Positions 13,301-25,765 of a stretch of 64,000 nucleotides of DNA are shown in pieces. The notes beneath the pieces are model-generated. The model saw nothing but the letters and a program-made list of their open reading frames with translations. It searched no databases and was not told the DNA's origin. The stretch spans positions 28,677,934 through 28,741,933 of the forward strand of contig NC_045138.2 of the NCBI RefSeq assembly GCF_008831285.2, given 5' to 3'. The position numbers and the translations under genes were made by a program. The stretch is from Nymphaea colorata. Its lineage: Eukaryota; Streptophyta; Magnoliopsida; Nymphaeales; Nymphaeaceae. How positions within the stretch are numbered: position 1 is the first letter of the stretch; every line of letters starts with the position of its first letter.

Positions 13301-14060
13301 GTTTAGTAATTGAACTGGACCTTGTGGGTGCTAGTGCTACCCGAACAAATACACGGCCCTGCGTTTCCTTCTTATCAAATCTGGACCTGGGTCATGGTGG
13401 AGTCATACCCGATCCATCGACCCCCACCTCCACCGCCTCGGTCGGTCGCGTCTCAGACCGTCAGGTCAGCGGCTTGCCAAACTTTGGCCGCGTCCCCTGA
13501 CGTCTCTGACCCTTGACTTTTTCAACAGGACGATAAAGGAGTCCTTGGCTTTCCGTAGGGACCGCCGCTTTCCCGATTCCACAAACGTGAAGATCTGGTC
13601 GATTGACTTTGCGCCTCCTGCCGCCAAGCGGGTCGGATCACTTGTTCATATCCATATCGGCCTTCTTTTCCATGGTCCTTACCCATCACATAATAGATGT
13701 TTGCTGAAAACTTTAAAAATAGTTCCATATCGAATACTTTGATAGAAGATCTGTGAAAATATCTTTGGAGTTTATATAACTTTATAAATGAAACTTGACT
13801 ATGATATAATATATATATTTTTTTTGTAAGAAGAGAGATTGCAATTGTTGCCAATGTTAAATTCAATACTAGGACTTTAGATACGATATCTTATAAAGCG
13901 TAATATAACATCCCAACTGTTGTGGCAGTGCATCCGAATAGCTTTGTATTAAAAAATCTTAAGAAAACTTTAAATTTGGTGCATTTCATTGACTATGTAG
14001 AGAATTAATCAGGATGTTTTAATGAGTTAGGATCCGATCCATTTGCGACAAGCAATGGAA
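10330..14060. other. Gene-free spacer between the gag remnant and the RING-H2 gene
   Basis: Only short open frames, none recognisable apart from one possible RNase H-like fragment near 11126-11374. Around 11690-11850 and 12490-12760 there are AT-rich stretches rich in GTTTTGG/CCAAAAC words that look like parts of small inverted-repeat elements but were not delimited. 13130-13620 is locally GC-rich and contains repeated GGGTCGGGT-type words; no gene is visible in it. Confidence 0.55.
11126..11374 (-). pseudogene. Possible RNase H-like fragment of a retroelement
   Basis: The minus-strand frame contains SLEIAAVTAGLKLRMAIECC followed by RLRVLSILKREL. This resembles the helix region of plant RNase H (RVT_3 type), where E-x-x-A-V/L-x-x-G-L-K-L precedes a strand ending in DSK; here the last part reads SILK, so a key acidic residue is missing. 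No catalytic core precedes it and no other retroelement domain is adjacent. It may be coincidence. Confidence 0.25.
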
Positions 14061-14066
14061 ACCCAG

Positions 14067-14114
14067 AATAAGGGTATTTAAGTAATTTACACGTTTTTCC
14101 TACTGCTTATAAAT
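14067..14114 (+). promoter_or_regulatory. Core promoter of the first RING-H2 gene: AATAAGGGTATT box plus TATA box
   Basis: TATAAAT lies at 14108-14114, about 70 bp before the chosen ATG (14183), predicting transcription from about 14140. The 12-mer AATAAGGGTATT at 14067-14078 sits about 30 bp upstream of the TATA box. The same 12-mer at nearly the same distance occurs in front of the paralogue at 29.7 kb, so it is either a functional element or retained duplicated sequence. Confidence 0.65.
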
Positions 14115-14182
14115 GGCAAGGTCTGCCGATCACCGCCACGGTGCCTCCCTCCGTCCGTTCGTCCCTCTCTCTCGCGGAAAGT

Positions 14183-14590
14183 ATGGCGACAGCTGCGACA
14201 GAATCCGGCAAACGAACGTCGGCAGCTTGCCGGAACACACAGCGCGACGCTCAGCCGCAAAGCACCATGTGGGTGCTGCCAATTGTGCCCTTCCAAGCAG
14301 GAGGGGCTGCGCCCTTCGACCTCGACGAGGCACTCTCCCTCCCTTACTGCGGGGCCCCGGAGACGGAGTCAGGTCTCTCGCCGCCGCAACCGTCGCCGGA
14401 GAAGTCAGTCTCGCTCATGCACACCGTCTGCTCCACCGGCGTCTGCGCCGTGTGCATGGAGGAGTTTGCCGTTGGCTCGTGCGGCAAAATGATGCCCTGC
14501 TCGCACGTGTACCACGAGGAGTGCATCGCCGCCTGGCTTGCCGGCGGCGGATCGTGCCCTCTCTGCCGGTGCAGAGTCAAGCCGGAGTGA
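14183..14590 (+). CDS. Small RING-H2 E3 ubiquitin ligase, one FDLDEAL motif
   Basis: A 135-residue intronless frame from an ATG in good context (GTATGG) to TGA. The C-terminal RING-H2 finger has ligands C88, C91, C106, H108, H111, C114, C125 and C128 (CX2CX14CX1HX2HX2CX10CX2C), with the usual Trp (W118) between ligands six and seven. RING-H2 proteins bind an E2 and transfer ubiquitin; substrate and compartment cannot be read here. There is no signal peptide or membrane segment, so a soluble protein is expected. The N-terminal half is low complexity apart from PFDLDEALSLPYC (about residues 44-56), a motif shared with the paralogue at 29080-29655. The frame extends five prime to a GTG only, so the ATG at 14183 is preferred. 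The high local GC content is confined to the CDS. Confidence 0.85.
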   Translation: MATAATESGKRTSAACRNTQRDAQPQSTMWVLPIVPFQAGGAAPFDLDEALSLPYCGAPETESGLSPPQPSPEKSVSLMHTVCSTGVCAVCMEEFAVGSCGKMMPCSHVYHEECIAAWLAGGGSCPLCRCRVKPE

Positions 14591-14697
14591 AGACGTGGCC
14601 GCAAAGCAACGGCGCAGGTAGCGAATCACTTACACGTGAATATGTCACAGTTGTTAATCTTGTGACTGGTTTGCCTTGTTATTCAGAACTATATGAC

Positions 14698-14703
14698 AAT
14701 AAA
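14698..14703 (+). terminator. AATAAA polyadenylation signal of the first RING-H2 gene
   Basis: A canonical AATAAA about 108 bases after the stop codon, in AT-rich sequence, at a distance usual for a short plant 3' untranslated region. Confidence 0.5.
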
Positions 14704-15367
14704 CGAAAATTATCGACTCTTTAGCTGCCTCTTCGTGTTTGTTCTGTTGTCTCGTATTAATAATCCAGGGACCAACATCGATTCGAAAGAAAATGATCTC
14801 AAAACATTGTCATTATCATGCAAAAATTGGAATACACTTATCAAAGCAGGTCACCAAAGTTTCAAGGGAGATAAAAGAAAGTTAATTTGAGCAGTGTTTC
14901 CAAAGCGAGATTTACGAACATCCAGGCGAACATCAGTTAGGAGCAGAGTACAGAAAGAGAAGGAGCTAAGAGAAGGAGTTAGAAGCATAAATGGAGCTAA
15001 GAACACCAGATCGCATTGTCACTTCTTGAATGGTACTGCTAGAGATTCATAAAAACTTAGATCGTGAATTAATTAACCAATTTTGATACTCAAATGCCTT
15101 AATCTCCTTCCAAAGTTGATAATTGAGAGTCTCGTGACACACTGAAAGCAGAGATCAATGATGATCAGTACTAAAACAATCCACATGATCAATTTTAGTT
15201 TTAATGCCCTTTGAGCGCATAGTGATCAGTTTTACCTACCTCTCTTACCTAAGCGGCTGGAACTTAAAGGTATTTTAAAAACACACGCACACACAGACAC
15301 ACACACACATAGGTGGTTTGTATTTATCTTGACATGAATTGAGTAAGAAGTTCTCCCTCTCCTCTTT

Positions 15368-15527
15368 AAGGGGCTGTTTGGCATTAGGAACAAGGTGTAA
15401 TTTTTCTGCCCTAAAATTAGAGTAGATTTATAAAACACCTGAACAAGTGTCTTTGTGAATATATTTCATTGTAAATGAGGTAGATTATTGAAACACTCAC
15501 ATGTTGTTCTTAATGTCAAACGACCTT
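15368..15527. mobile_element. Small terminal-inverted-repeat (MITE-like) element, about 160 bp
   Basis: The left end (15368-15392, core CTGTTTGGCATTAGGAACA) and the reverse complement of the right end (about 15502-15527, core CGTTTGACATTAAGAACA) match over about 24 bases with a few differences. The flanks read TTTAA and TTTTA, a possible degenerate target duplication. No coding capacity. Same general terminus (GTTTGGCA) as the elements near 24.3, 25.7 and 32.4 kb. Confidence 0.55.
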
Positions 15528-16481
15528 TTAGAGGTCTTGAAACACTCGCAGAGTATTTCATGAATTTACCTAAAGATTGAAGTAGATTCATAAAACATTA
15601 GAATAATGTTTAAATCTTCTCCAAAAAAATTAGGGTAAATTCTTGAAACACTCACAAAGTGTTCCAGTTCTCAAACTAACCCCTTGTAGAGTAAAAAAAA
15701 ATTGCTTCCCACCTCTCACTTTTGTCTTGTGATTGCTTTTTACTTCATGAGCTAATTAAATCAGGACTTCCCCAACTTGCGCTTTCGTTTCCTTCATTGC
15801 GTCCTACAGTATCAACTAAATAAATCTGCTCTCTCAAATATATAGGAATTAGAGGTGGAGCTCATCATCATCATCTTCTTTACTAATTTATCACATTAGA
15901 AACTACGGTGGGCTCATAGCCTTACTCTCATTGTTTACGATTGTGCTTGTTTCACCCAGGATCTCAGATTCACGGTAATCTAAGATCTCAGGATCGCAGA
16001 TCCATGCTTTAAAATCAAACTACTCTTCATCCGGCCTTAAATATATAGTTTTTAACATGTAACATGGATTTTTATGTAGCGTTAAATCTTAAATCCGAGG
16101 CTAAAAAAACATAAAGATATAGAACCGTGTGGATGGCAACCCTCACTGCAGATTATGATTCAGCTTATACTCCTGAAGAAGTATGACATCACATATTAAA
16201 TATTTTAGAGTTCAAGTTCTTGTGATAAGAAAGGGGTGGTTGAATATTCTTTGAGTTCATTGAGCACTTTGTTGCTAACAGGTAAAACCAAACTATGTAA
16301 CCGATATTCTTTAGGCAACGGAAATTTTAAATGTTTTTGACAAGGCCGGCCTACTACAGATTAATTAGTGATTCTTAGGGCGAGGAGGCAGTTGCCCTTC
16401 AACAAACGAGAAGAAGAAAAGGGCAGTTCCAGTCAATACCAAAGACTAGATTATGCAAATGCCATCTATGAAGCAGCGAGT

Positions 16482-16507
16482 TATATATATATATATATAT
16501 ATATATA
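16482..16507. repeat. AT dinucleotide microsatellite
   Basis: About 12 uninterrupted TA units in gene-free sequence. Shorter AT tracts of the same kind lie near 17551, 17909, 20338, 33391, 40231, 57812, 58665 and 62583. Confidence 0.9.
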
Positions 16508-16839
16508 AAGGAAAGTAGGGTGAGGATATATTAAGTGAGAAGTGGGGGCTATCATAAGCTAAGAAATAAGAAGAGTAGGTAGAAGAAGATACCAACAAAA
16601 TATTGGACAAGTTAATCAAGTTTGAATTCTCAATAAATATATTGTGCATTCTGTAGTTAGAATTGCCCTGTCACTGCCGGAAGGAAGGAGAAATGAACAG
16701 CGTTCAGCGGCTCAGATTCGTTTAGCATCCAACAAGCTCGACACCCCTTTAACCGGTCTACCATACTGAGAAGGACTAGGGATCGAATGCAAAGGTTGCT
16801 TAGTCGAACAAGGAGCTAGGAGCAAACACAAGCCGAGTC

Positions 16840-17165
16840 AACCTTGAGTTTAGTCAGCTCGAGCTCAACTCAATTAATGAAACCTCGAGCTCGACTCGGC
16901 TCGAACTCAAGAATAACTCGACGGAAGCAGCTCGACTCGATTAAGGTTCGACAAACTCATAAACTCGTTTGAATATACTGATTTGATTAAGGCTCAACAA
17001 ACTCGACTAAGGCTTGAGCTCGACTCGGCAGTTAAGTGTTGAGCTTGAACTCAACTCGATTATTTGAACGAGTGGACTCATGAACTCGAACTCTATTCGT
17101 TAAACAAATGACTCAGCTCGAACTCATTCACGAGCAGGGCTTGAGTAGGTTGACTTGTTGTTCGC
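16840..17165. repeat. Dispersed CTCGAGCTCGACTCG-rich repeat, copy 1
   Basis: About 300 bp dense in CTCGAGCTCG, CGACTCGG and ACTCGATT words and their variants, with A/T-rich interruptions. The same word set forms comparable blocks near 20.4, 27.3, 38.7 and 60.1 kb. Such repeats are widespread in plant genomes; the non-autonomous transposon class is not certain. Confidence 0.7.
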
Positions 17166-17177
17166 CCCGAGTAGGCA

Positions 17178-17320
17178 CATGGTGGTTGGTGTGGGCAGTT
17201 GCCCACACCAGCCTCACAAAATTAGATTAATATATATGAATGTTTTGATATATTTGATTGTTATACATTTAAGTGCATCAAAGAAATTAAAGGTATTGAA
17301 TTGAGTGCCCTCATTTTAGT
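17178..17320 (+). repeat. Dispersed repeat headed by a near-palindrome, copy 1
   Basis: Begins with GTGTGGGCAGTTGCCCACAC (17189-17208), a palindrome with one mismatched pair, followed by CAGCCTCACAAAATTAG and then AT-rich sequence that includes AAATTAAAGGTATTGAATT. The block is shared, in the same order, with 30061-30150 and 34705-34945. Confidence 0.7.
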
Positions 17321-19714
17321 TCGTTTCTGTATGAAAAGCCCCACTCCTTTTATTGACATTCACATTTTCTTGATATTGACAGTACATTTATCAACGTTAC
17401 TATCGAACGTCTTCCGAAAGATTGAGGGGATGACCAAATCCAAATCGTATTTATCTTGACTCTGCCCCCTCGAGGCCACGAGAGACTACATGGCCTCATA
17501 TTTCTATTTGGTTCATCCCTTTCTTGACTTTCTAGCTCATAAAAATGACATATATATATATATATATATATGAAGCACCATGAGACAGCATCGTCTGTAT
17601 GTAGACAGAGTCAAAATGAGGGTTTCATGGTGGAGCCTATGGGCCATATGATAAGTACATGAAGCACCATCATCTGATGTCAGCTGGCCACACTATGCAT
17701 TTGTCATCCTCTGACTGTGCTCGCTGCGAACTGATGTAGCTCTGATCTGAGCTTCTCCATAGCCGATAAGGTTAGACCGAGTAAATCAACATCCCCAATG
17801 TAAGAAAACTGAAAGGTATCAACCAAATTTTACTCTCCTTGCATATGAATGAAAATATTTGTGCGTGCGTGCGTGTGAAATGAGTAAAACTAGCGTCATC
17901 TTAGTATATATATATATATACTCATGATTCATCATAATAGATTATTAAGAGAAACAAAGAGAAAAAATGTATGAACTCCTATTAATATGATGAAAATGTC
18001 GATAGTCTTTTTCTTGTTTTTTTTTCTCAATTGTCCATTATGATGAAGCAGATAACCATCATGTGTGAGTTGCTAGCACGAGTCCCCATTTAACTTTCCT
18101 ATACGCATATACCTATCACTTTTCTCTCTCTTTTTTTCTTTTCCTTTTTTCAACTGACTATTATGATGAATCAAATGATTCTCATGAGCGAGTTGATAGC
18201 TAATCACTATATACATATAAAAATTTAAGGGTGATTTTGGCTTTTCAAAGTCACCAACCATGTAAACCAAAATAAAAACAAAGAAAAAATTATGATGAAG
18301 GTTTTTGTTATATAATATTAGTTCACACTTTTTCTTTCAACTCTCTATATGCTTTATATATATTATATTATGTTATATAAAGAAAGAGAGGAAACCGATT
18401 AAAAGTCACCAGAATCACAGGTGGGAAGAGAGCTTATTCCTCAGTTAAGGTACATTGATTTCACTTAACCAGATGGCCATTTCACTTACCCTGATGACAT
18501 AGATTAGCGGGATCTGTTTTTCGTTTGGTATCATACTTTTGACGTTTCCCTTGGAAAATAAAACTTGACCTTTCGATCCACTTACAACTTTCGTTGCATT
18601 TCGAACCATTCGGGTCATCATGCCTTGATTTTCCTTTTATATATGCAATGAAGTACTGATATGACTCAGAAACCGTTTATTCGTGCTCATTCATCAAATT
18701 GTCATGGCCGTGTGATCACTGTTTGAATCTCTGTGTTTTGTATAAGAATCTGTATTATGAAAGACAGAGAGATCTAAAGCGTAGATTGTGGTATTACTTG
18801 TAGAATCTGTATTATGAAAGACACAGAATCTCTCTTTCTTTCTCACCCACACATAGATATGTTTCTTTCATACATCACACACACACATGCATACACGCAC
18901 ACACGCACACACATATTTTATTCGTTAGGGTCAATGGTATCAACTATCATTGAACTCGACTCTTGCTGATGTCAGGACTACTGTATTACTATGTCCAAGA
19001 TCTAATATTAAAGTAACTTCATCCGCTTTTCATGACTTTGTTTGTGTCAAAAAAGAATTTTAAATGTCTTGAAACTTTTTTTGGAACAGGTCCGAGTCAA
19101 ATAGTCATTCAAAACACTTCTTTTTATAATATTTTGGAACCTCCGTCATATGGATATGTTTGATTGGATCCGATGCACCAGAAGTGCACACACACGTACA
19201 CATACAAATATAAGTAAGGGAGTTCAATGTTGTTGCGTGAAAGATGTTACTGAATGATTAAATTTAAAAATTCATCTCTAAAAAACAATCATTAAATTGA
19301 TACTATCTACAATTTATGATACAACAACATTGATAGTGACTTTAGCGATGATTTGTCGTTTTTTTATGATGATTTTTTAAAATTTACCAGCCTGGTAACT
19401 ATCCTGATAACATTTTGACTTTCTTTTATATATATATATATACACACACATCTCTGTCTGTGCTGGTCTATGTTAACCATATTACAGCACCAAAAAAGTC
19501 TGGCTCTATTAAATTTTTTTGGGAAATTCTTAATTATTATCTTAACAAATTAAGCATGATATTTCCAAAAGAAACATTCTTGTCAATATTGACAGCATTT
19601 AAGCCATGAATAAGTATCATTTCCTCATACTTCTATTTGCTTCCTCCTGCGTATATTGACTTTATCTTTCAAAGCCAGATCATTCTACAACGAGCATGTG
19701 CAAGCAGCAAGAAC

Positions 19715-19810
19715 CAGGGGGTGGAGTTAGAATTTTTTCATGAAATAGGTCAAATTAAAGTTTTAGGCGTCAAAATATCATTTGTCAAAATTTTTATATA
19801 GGACGAGTGA
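19715..19810. repeat. Degenerate GGGGTGGAGTTAGAATTTTT-type dispersed repeat
   Basis: Starts with a GGGGYGGAGYYAGAATTTTT-like sequence followed by AT-rich DNA. Related or partner ends, with CTCCGCCC or CTCCACCCC in the other orientation, occur near 26110, 31375-31555, 32300-32395 and 37795-37980. This is a common low-identity repeat type of plant spacers; its class is not resolved here. Confidence 0.45.
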
Positions 19811-20374
19811 AATTTTCTATTCGGCACAATAATTCATGGCTATGAAGCCATACGATAACTACAACAAGAATCCGACGTATTGTTTTCCGACCACACTAAG
19901 GTTCATGTTGCGACCACCGGCGGCGGCCGCTGCATGCACCGATGACTATCATCGCCAATAACAAAAGAAACTTTTTTTGGCTAAGGGCCACTAGAGTCAC
20001 TGGCTACGTCTAGTGTGGGCACCCTATTTAACTTTTCAATCACAATATAGTTTCAAGTCAGAAATTTTTCATTAGCTGGTGTGAACATATCACTGCCACC
20101 CATCAATGTCATGTTTGGCGGCACGTGGCGTTGATCAAGAAAATTTTTCTAATAGAAGGGATTATTTGACCTTAAAATGCGAGTGTATGGCTCTTGAATG
20201 GCTCCGTGCAGTGGGGAAGGTCCCAGATCATGCATGGGCTTTTATGCCTCTGTGGATGTGTAATTAATGGGCATCGACCCACCTAAAATTCATGCGTTTT
20301 AATTTAATAGTATATATTTTAATGGCTTTTAAAATTATATATATATATACACACTTGAAACTAAGGACGTAATC

Positions 20375-20710
20375 ATGCAGAACGAGCGAACTGAGCTCGA
20401 GCTCGGCCAACTCAAACTCAACTCGACTCACATGTAGCTGAGTTCGAGCTCGACTTGCTTAACCGAGTTTGAGCTCGAGCTCGACTCGTTGAAGCTCGAT
20501 TTTCATATTTTTATTTAAGTCATTTTAAGTTTTTGAAATTACAAAAATAAGTATTAGTGTTAAATGAACCTAATCAAATTTAATCGAGTCGGGTTCATCC
20601 AACTCGAACTCGACTTGTTTCCAAACTCAAGCTATCAGTGAAGCTCAAACTCGACTAGTTTAACTTACCAGTGGAGCCCGAGTTAGCTCGACTTGTTGAA
20701 CATTCCCATC
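20375..20710. repeat. Dispersed CTCGAGCTCGACTCG-rich repeat, copy 2
   Basis: Same word content as the copy at 16840-17165 (GAGCTCGAGCTCG, CTCGACTTG, GAACTCGACTTG), here with an AT-rich central insertion at about 20500-20570. Confidence 0.7.
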
Positions 20711-21257
20711 GGAAACGTGAAGAGGGAGAGAGGGAAGACAGTTACCGACCGATGGGTGCAACCAATGGTTGGTGAGAGAGAAATATTTGTATCAATAAAC
20801 TCCATGATTGAAGTTGGGTGAGCAGGAGGAATACGGCATCTAGTGACAAGCCACGCCACCCTTCTATCTAATAAGTTATTGCCAGATCGGTGTCTGATAA
20901 GTTATATATATTTCTGTTTTTCGCCTAACTTTTTTCATTTTTCTTCTTCCAGTTACTCACCAACCTTCTGCTAACAACTACTAAAATGCGTAATGGATGT
21001 GGCTCTCTTAAGTTAATGAGTTTCCCTTAGTTTTTTTTTTAATAAGAAAAGGAATATAATATACTGTAGTCTTCATACAACTGGGGTTCAGAAAGATAAA
21101 AATTATATCTTATATTTGCAATCGTACGATCACAGCATAGATATCTGAAATGCAACTTTTTCTTTCTTCTTTTTTCCTTTTCTACATGGAACGGCGTTGA
21201 TCATCTTTGACAAAGCCTAATTAATTCTCTATATCAGAATGCAAATGAGTATTTCGT

Positions 21258-21259
21258 AA

Positions 21260-21302
<43 letters not shown>
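21258..21302. repeat. Compound (CA)n(TA)n microsatellite
   Basis: About nine CA units run directly into about eleven TA units. A (TC)n(TA)n compound tract follows at 21653-21716, interrupted by one CT step. Confidence 0.9.
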
Positions 21303-21652
21303 AGTGATTGGTGGTTACCAGACCACTTGTGTAAGGGCTAAAACCAGACTCTTAAATTCATGCTAAAAAGTTTTTAAACAAAATACGAACCTTCTAATGT
21401 GTTTATAAACACTAAGTTAATATAAATCATTCTTTAGTTCAAGTCATTTTTGTTAAAAAAATAATATTTATACTACAAAATTTTGATGCTATAAGAGTTA
21501 TTCATTTTTTTTACTATTACAAAAACATAATTTAAAAAAGAAAACAACTAACTTGATACATGTTTCTCATCAAATCATTCTTAAGATCATATCTATAAGG
21601 TTAAATTTTTAAAAAATATTTTAGTAATTAATTTCAATAGGTTTGATTTCTG

Positions 21653-21689
<37 letters not shown>

Positions 21690-23139
21690 CTATATATATA
21701 TATATATATATATATAAACTCATACCACTTTGGTCAGAGGCACAACAACTGGACCTCCAAATTCTCGGCAAAAATGATTTTAAACGAAATATGGAAAATT
21801 CTACTATGTTTATAAATATATACTAATCCAACAACCATGTTTTAATTGAAGTTGTTTATATGAAAAACACTTATTTTTCTACAAAACACTTATTTTTCTA
21901 CAATGAAAAAATCGATGTCACAAGAGCCGTGCAGTTTTTGATATACTATGAGAACACGTTGACAACAAACAATGACTTAGTGTATGATTCTCATCAAAAT
22001 CATTATTAAGATCATATCGATACAGTTGGATTATGTAAAAATGTATTTCGACAATCACTTTTGAGTAGTCTGGTTTTCATCCCTGACCTAGCGGTCTGGG
22101 ATCTACCATTTACCAATTTTGACTCAAACTGCCATTAAGATTGGGTAAAACAAAACTAATGAAAGTAAAAAAAAAAGAAAAAAAGAAAAAGAAAAATCCT
22201 GTGAATAATACCACATACTTCGGATGATGACAACAAAAAATCTCGAGGATTATAAATGATACTAATTGCTATGAGCAAGCTTCTTTACAACCAGAAGAAA
22301 AGCACTACCGCCATTATTTGGCAGCATATACATAATAATACTTGACACTTCAATGAAGACCAGTTATTTTTCCGACGACCCCAAATGTTGAAATTGTAAG
22401 ATCATGTGGACCAGTCTTTGGAAAAAAACATTCTAGACCTTATCCATGGAAGCAACTACAGAGTCCACATTCCCAGAAAAATCGTGGGTTGGAAAAATGT
22501 TTTCTTGAACAACAGGGAAGGAAAAACGAAACTTCAGGATTCTGCATTCCAGGATTTCTCATCCCATTCTGGAATCCTGGATTATCTTGAAGGAATCGCT
22601 TCCAAATAAGATTTCATCTTTGAAACTACTGGTACATGCCAATCGGAAAATTCTGCTGCCGGTCACAAAATTCTAGCAGAGTGTTCTAGTAACATGGGTT
22701 GCGTGCAAAATGGAATTGCAAACTTTCCGGCCTTTCTTGACCAAAGAAAAAGGAACTTGACAAGCTCAATTTTTAATGGACGTTTTCGATAAGCCACCTA
22801 ACTGTTTTGAAAGTTGCTTTTCAGCGACCCTTTGCTGGTTATTAGGTTTCTGTGCCTGCAACTTCCGCCATTTTGGTGTCGCCGCCGCGGAGGAAGAAAA
22901 AAAGAAAAAAGCCGGCCGTCGTTTCAGCTGTGTTTCATGGTTCTCACTGGATCGTTCGGACCCAAGGGATGCAAAACTTTGTCATTTTTAAACTTGTAAT
23001 CCTCGTTTCTAGAGGATTAATACAAATAAGAAATGAAACTGCAAGGGTATGATTCTTGAGATTTTTAAACTTTGTCACATCAGCACCGCTCTGGTTCATT
23101 ATTGTCAAAAAAATGTTTGTTCTCTTCCATTTGTAAAAT

Positions 23140-23252
<113 letters not shown>

Positions 23253-23274
23253 CGCTGAAATATTCAACCATTGA

Positions 23275-23733
23275 TAAAAAGAACAATAATCCGATTCGGA
23301 TTTAAGGAATGTCATCCAGTTAGATTCAGATCTACACAAATATTTAATTGGCTTTGGATTCAGATTCAAATAATATTTAGTTTTAAATAAATATCTATAT
23401 TCGATGCCTTGACCTTTTGAAATTGAGTCGGGTTAGTTTGAAATTCAGATTCAAATTTGGATGTAAATTTAAATATCCGATTTGAATCATATTCAGATTG
23501 TATAATCTGATTTTTGATTCGGATTCAGATATAACTTTTCTTCATTCACATGAGAATCCAAATATGTGAACATTAAAAAGGTAGATATAGTATGGGAAAC
23601 CAGTATATGCTATGCACACAAAAGTTCGCCAATTACAACTCACATAAATTGGATTTGGGTCAGATTTTCAATTTTTACCAAAATCAGCTAATTGAAATTC
23701 ACATAACTTGATACAGATTCGGCCTCAGATTTG

Positions 23734-23735
<2 letters not shown>
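23275..23735. repeat. Dispersed GATTCAGATTC-rich repeat, copy 1
   Basis: Dense in GATTCGGAT, GGATTCAGATTC, TTCAAATTTGGAT and ATCCGATTTGAATC words. Similar blocks occur near 35030-35310, 36835-37225 and 59100-59345. Family and mechanism unknown. Confidence 0.55.

Positions 23736-23737
<2 letters not shown>

Positions 23738-23774
<37 letters not shown>
23738..23774. repeat. AT dinucleotide microsatellite
   Basis: About 17 uninterrupted AT units directly after a GATTCAGAT-type repeat block. Confidence 0.9.
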
Positions 23775-23775
<1 letters not shown>

Positions 23776-24277
23776 TTATTAAATTTCTCTTGCTCATAAA
23801 ATACGCTCAATGAGCTAAGTTCCAAGTATTTACTGACATGCTCTGATTGAATGGCGTTTATAACTTTAAAAAACGTGTTTAAAAAAAACGTTAAAAAACA
23901 CATTTTTCACTTCTTTTTCACTTTTTTTCATTTTTTTAATGCATAACAGTTTTCTTTTTATTTTCTATCTTTTATTTGTTGCAATCTACTTATTTTTTTT
24001 TATATTTGTGCTATTAATTTCTCACTTATTTTATTTACCCCTCATTTTTGGTTTTTTAAACATTTTAAAAATTTACCGTATTTTTCTTTTTGTTCTCATT
24101 TTTTTCAACATCACCATATTATACCTGAGAAAAACCTGCCATTTAAAATTCTGAGATGTTATTTGTAACTATGATGTTTAGTTTGGAAGTAGAAAAGAAA
24201 TTTTGTCGCTTAACTTTAGCTTGAGCACCGTGAGATGCACGCGTGGACAATCAACACCAAGTTAGCTTGACAAGCTT

Positions 24278-24465
24278 AGAGGTGTTTGGCAGTAGTAACA
24301 TACTATTATTGTCTCATGAATCCATCGCACAAACTAAACCAGATTCATGAAGCACTTGTTGAAAGATTCTTGAACCATTTGTTGAAATGTGTCATGAATC
24401 AGACTCATTTTTTGAAGAGGATTCATGAGACATTTGCAATGAGTTACTGCTGCCAAACAACCCCT
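24278..24465. mobile_element. Small terminal-inverted-repeat (MITE-like) element, about 188 bp
   Basis: The left end GTGTTTGGCAGTAGTAAC (within 24278-24299) and the reverse complement of the right end, GTTGTTTGGCAGCAGTAAC (within 24443-24465), form a roughly 20-base inverted repeat. The interior contains internally repeated ATTCATGA words. The flanks show TAGA/TAGAG, compatible with a short target duplication. No coding capacity. Confidence 0.6.
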
Positions 24466-25661
24466 AGAGTTCGGACCCATAAAAATTTTTAGGATTTTCA
24501 TGGAACTAAATCAGGTGAAGCTTCTCCTTAGATAGAGCTTCACCTGCCCCAACCAAACAACATGAGAACCATGAGGGGCATAGCGGTTGGTGGGTAAGTG
24601 TGTCAGTTCGATTTTCATGAGTACTATTCCTTTAAACTTTATGATATGGGGCATGACACCAACCTAGTAATGCATTGTCCTTACACTTCAGGCGTTGCCT
24701 CCCAACTAAAAAATGTATAAGAGAGTTCCTGAATGAAAAGGAAAAACAACCTCGAGCGGCATAGCAGAGGGAGTTGGGCTGGTGGCGAGGAAACCCACCC
24801 CATGTTGCCAGCCATTAGTGTATTTGCCTCTATGTCGTATGGGTTGGTGTGTTGTACTAAATAATATAAGGTTTACACCAGACATTGACGAAGCTCTGAA
24901 ACTTTTTAACTCTTTTTTTTAGCGGTGGATTGTGGAATGTTGGTAAGCAGTCGACTAGTCATGCTTCAATTGCACGTACTTTTTTAAAGTTAGGATCAAC
25001 GAACAACACCCTAACTTGACTATTTCTTTAGAATCATTATGGTCAAATTTCAAGACTTGTGGATTTCATCCGCTCTAATGACCAGCCCATTATTCAAGTG
25101 AAGCAGTAATTAAGCTAATCCGAGAGAGGAACAAAGCAGGGAAACGAAGTATTTTTCTTTCGAAATTCAGTTTTGTATATAATTGGATTTATCTTGTTAT
25201 ATTTTGGGGTGAATCCATTCAAGACCCACATATTTAAGGTTCTGGTATTTAATTAATGGGATTTTCTTGTATTTTCTTACTTGTATAACATAAGGTCTTT
25301 TTGTGCGCCAGAAAAAGTTTTCAGTAAAAACTCGTCTGATTATGACCACCGACTGTCCTTGGAAAAAGTTTTATCCTATTTTCTTCGTGTTCCCAATGGT
25401 GACTTCAAATTGCTTACATCCCGTTTGATGTCAAGGTGAAATTTAGAATATTAAATTTATCATATGAAAAAAATTCATGGAAAAAAGTCAGACCCTCTCA
25501 AGTTAGACTTTTTTTGCAGGGTAAGATTACCTTGTTCCATCTTATTTGGCAGAGTAATTTTTCTTGTGTTTGCTTTGAAAAAAGAAAAACCCTACAAAAA
25601 CATACTGTTTCCCTCGATGCGGAAAATTCCTGTGCATCAAATGGGACCTTTGTGCTCCTTT

Positions 25662-25765
25662 AGAGTCATTTGGCAATGACCTACTGTTTCATAAATTATA
25701 ACATATTCACGAAACACCGCAGGTTCTTGGAAGAGTTTGTTACTATTTCCATTGTTAAATGACTC
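25662..25765. mobile_element. Small terminal-inverted-repeat (MITE-like) element, about 104 bp
   Basis: The left end AGAGTCATTTGGCAATG (25662-25678) matches the reverse complement of the right end (25749-25765) except for two adjacent bases. The interior holds ATTCACGAAACACC, similar to words in the elements at 15.4 and 24.3 kb. No coding capacity. Confidence 0.5.

Noticed and set aside
14141-14182. GTG-started extension of the first RING-H2 gene
   Set aside because: No ATG upstream in frame; the predicted transcription start is about 14140 and the ATG at 14183 has good context.
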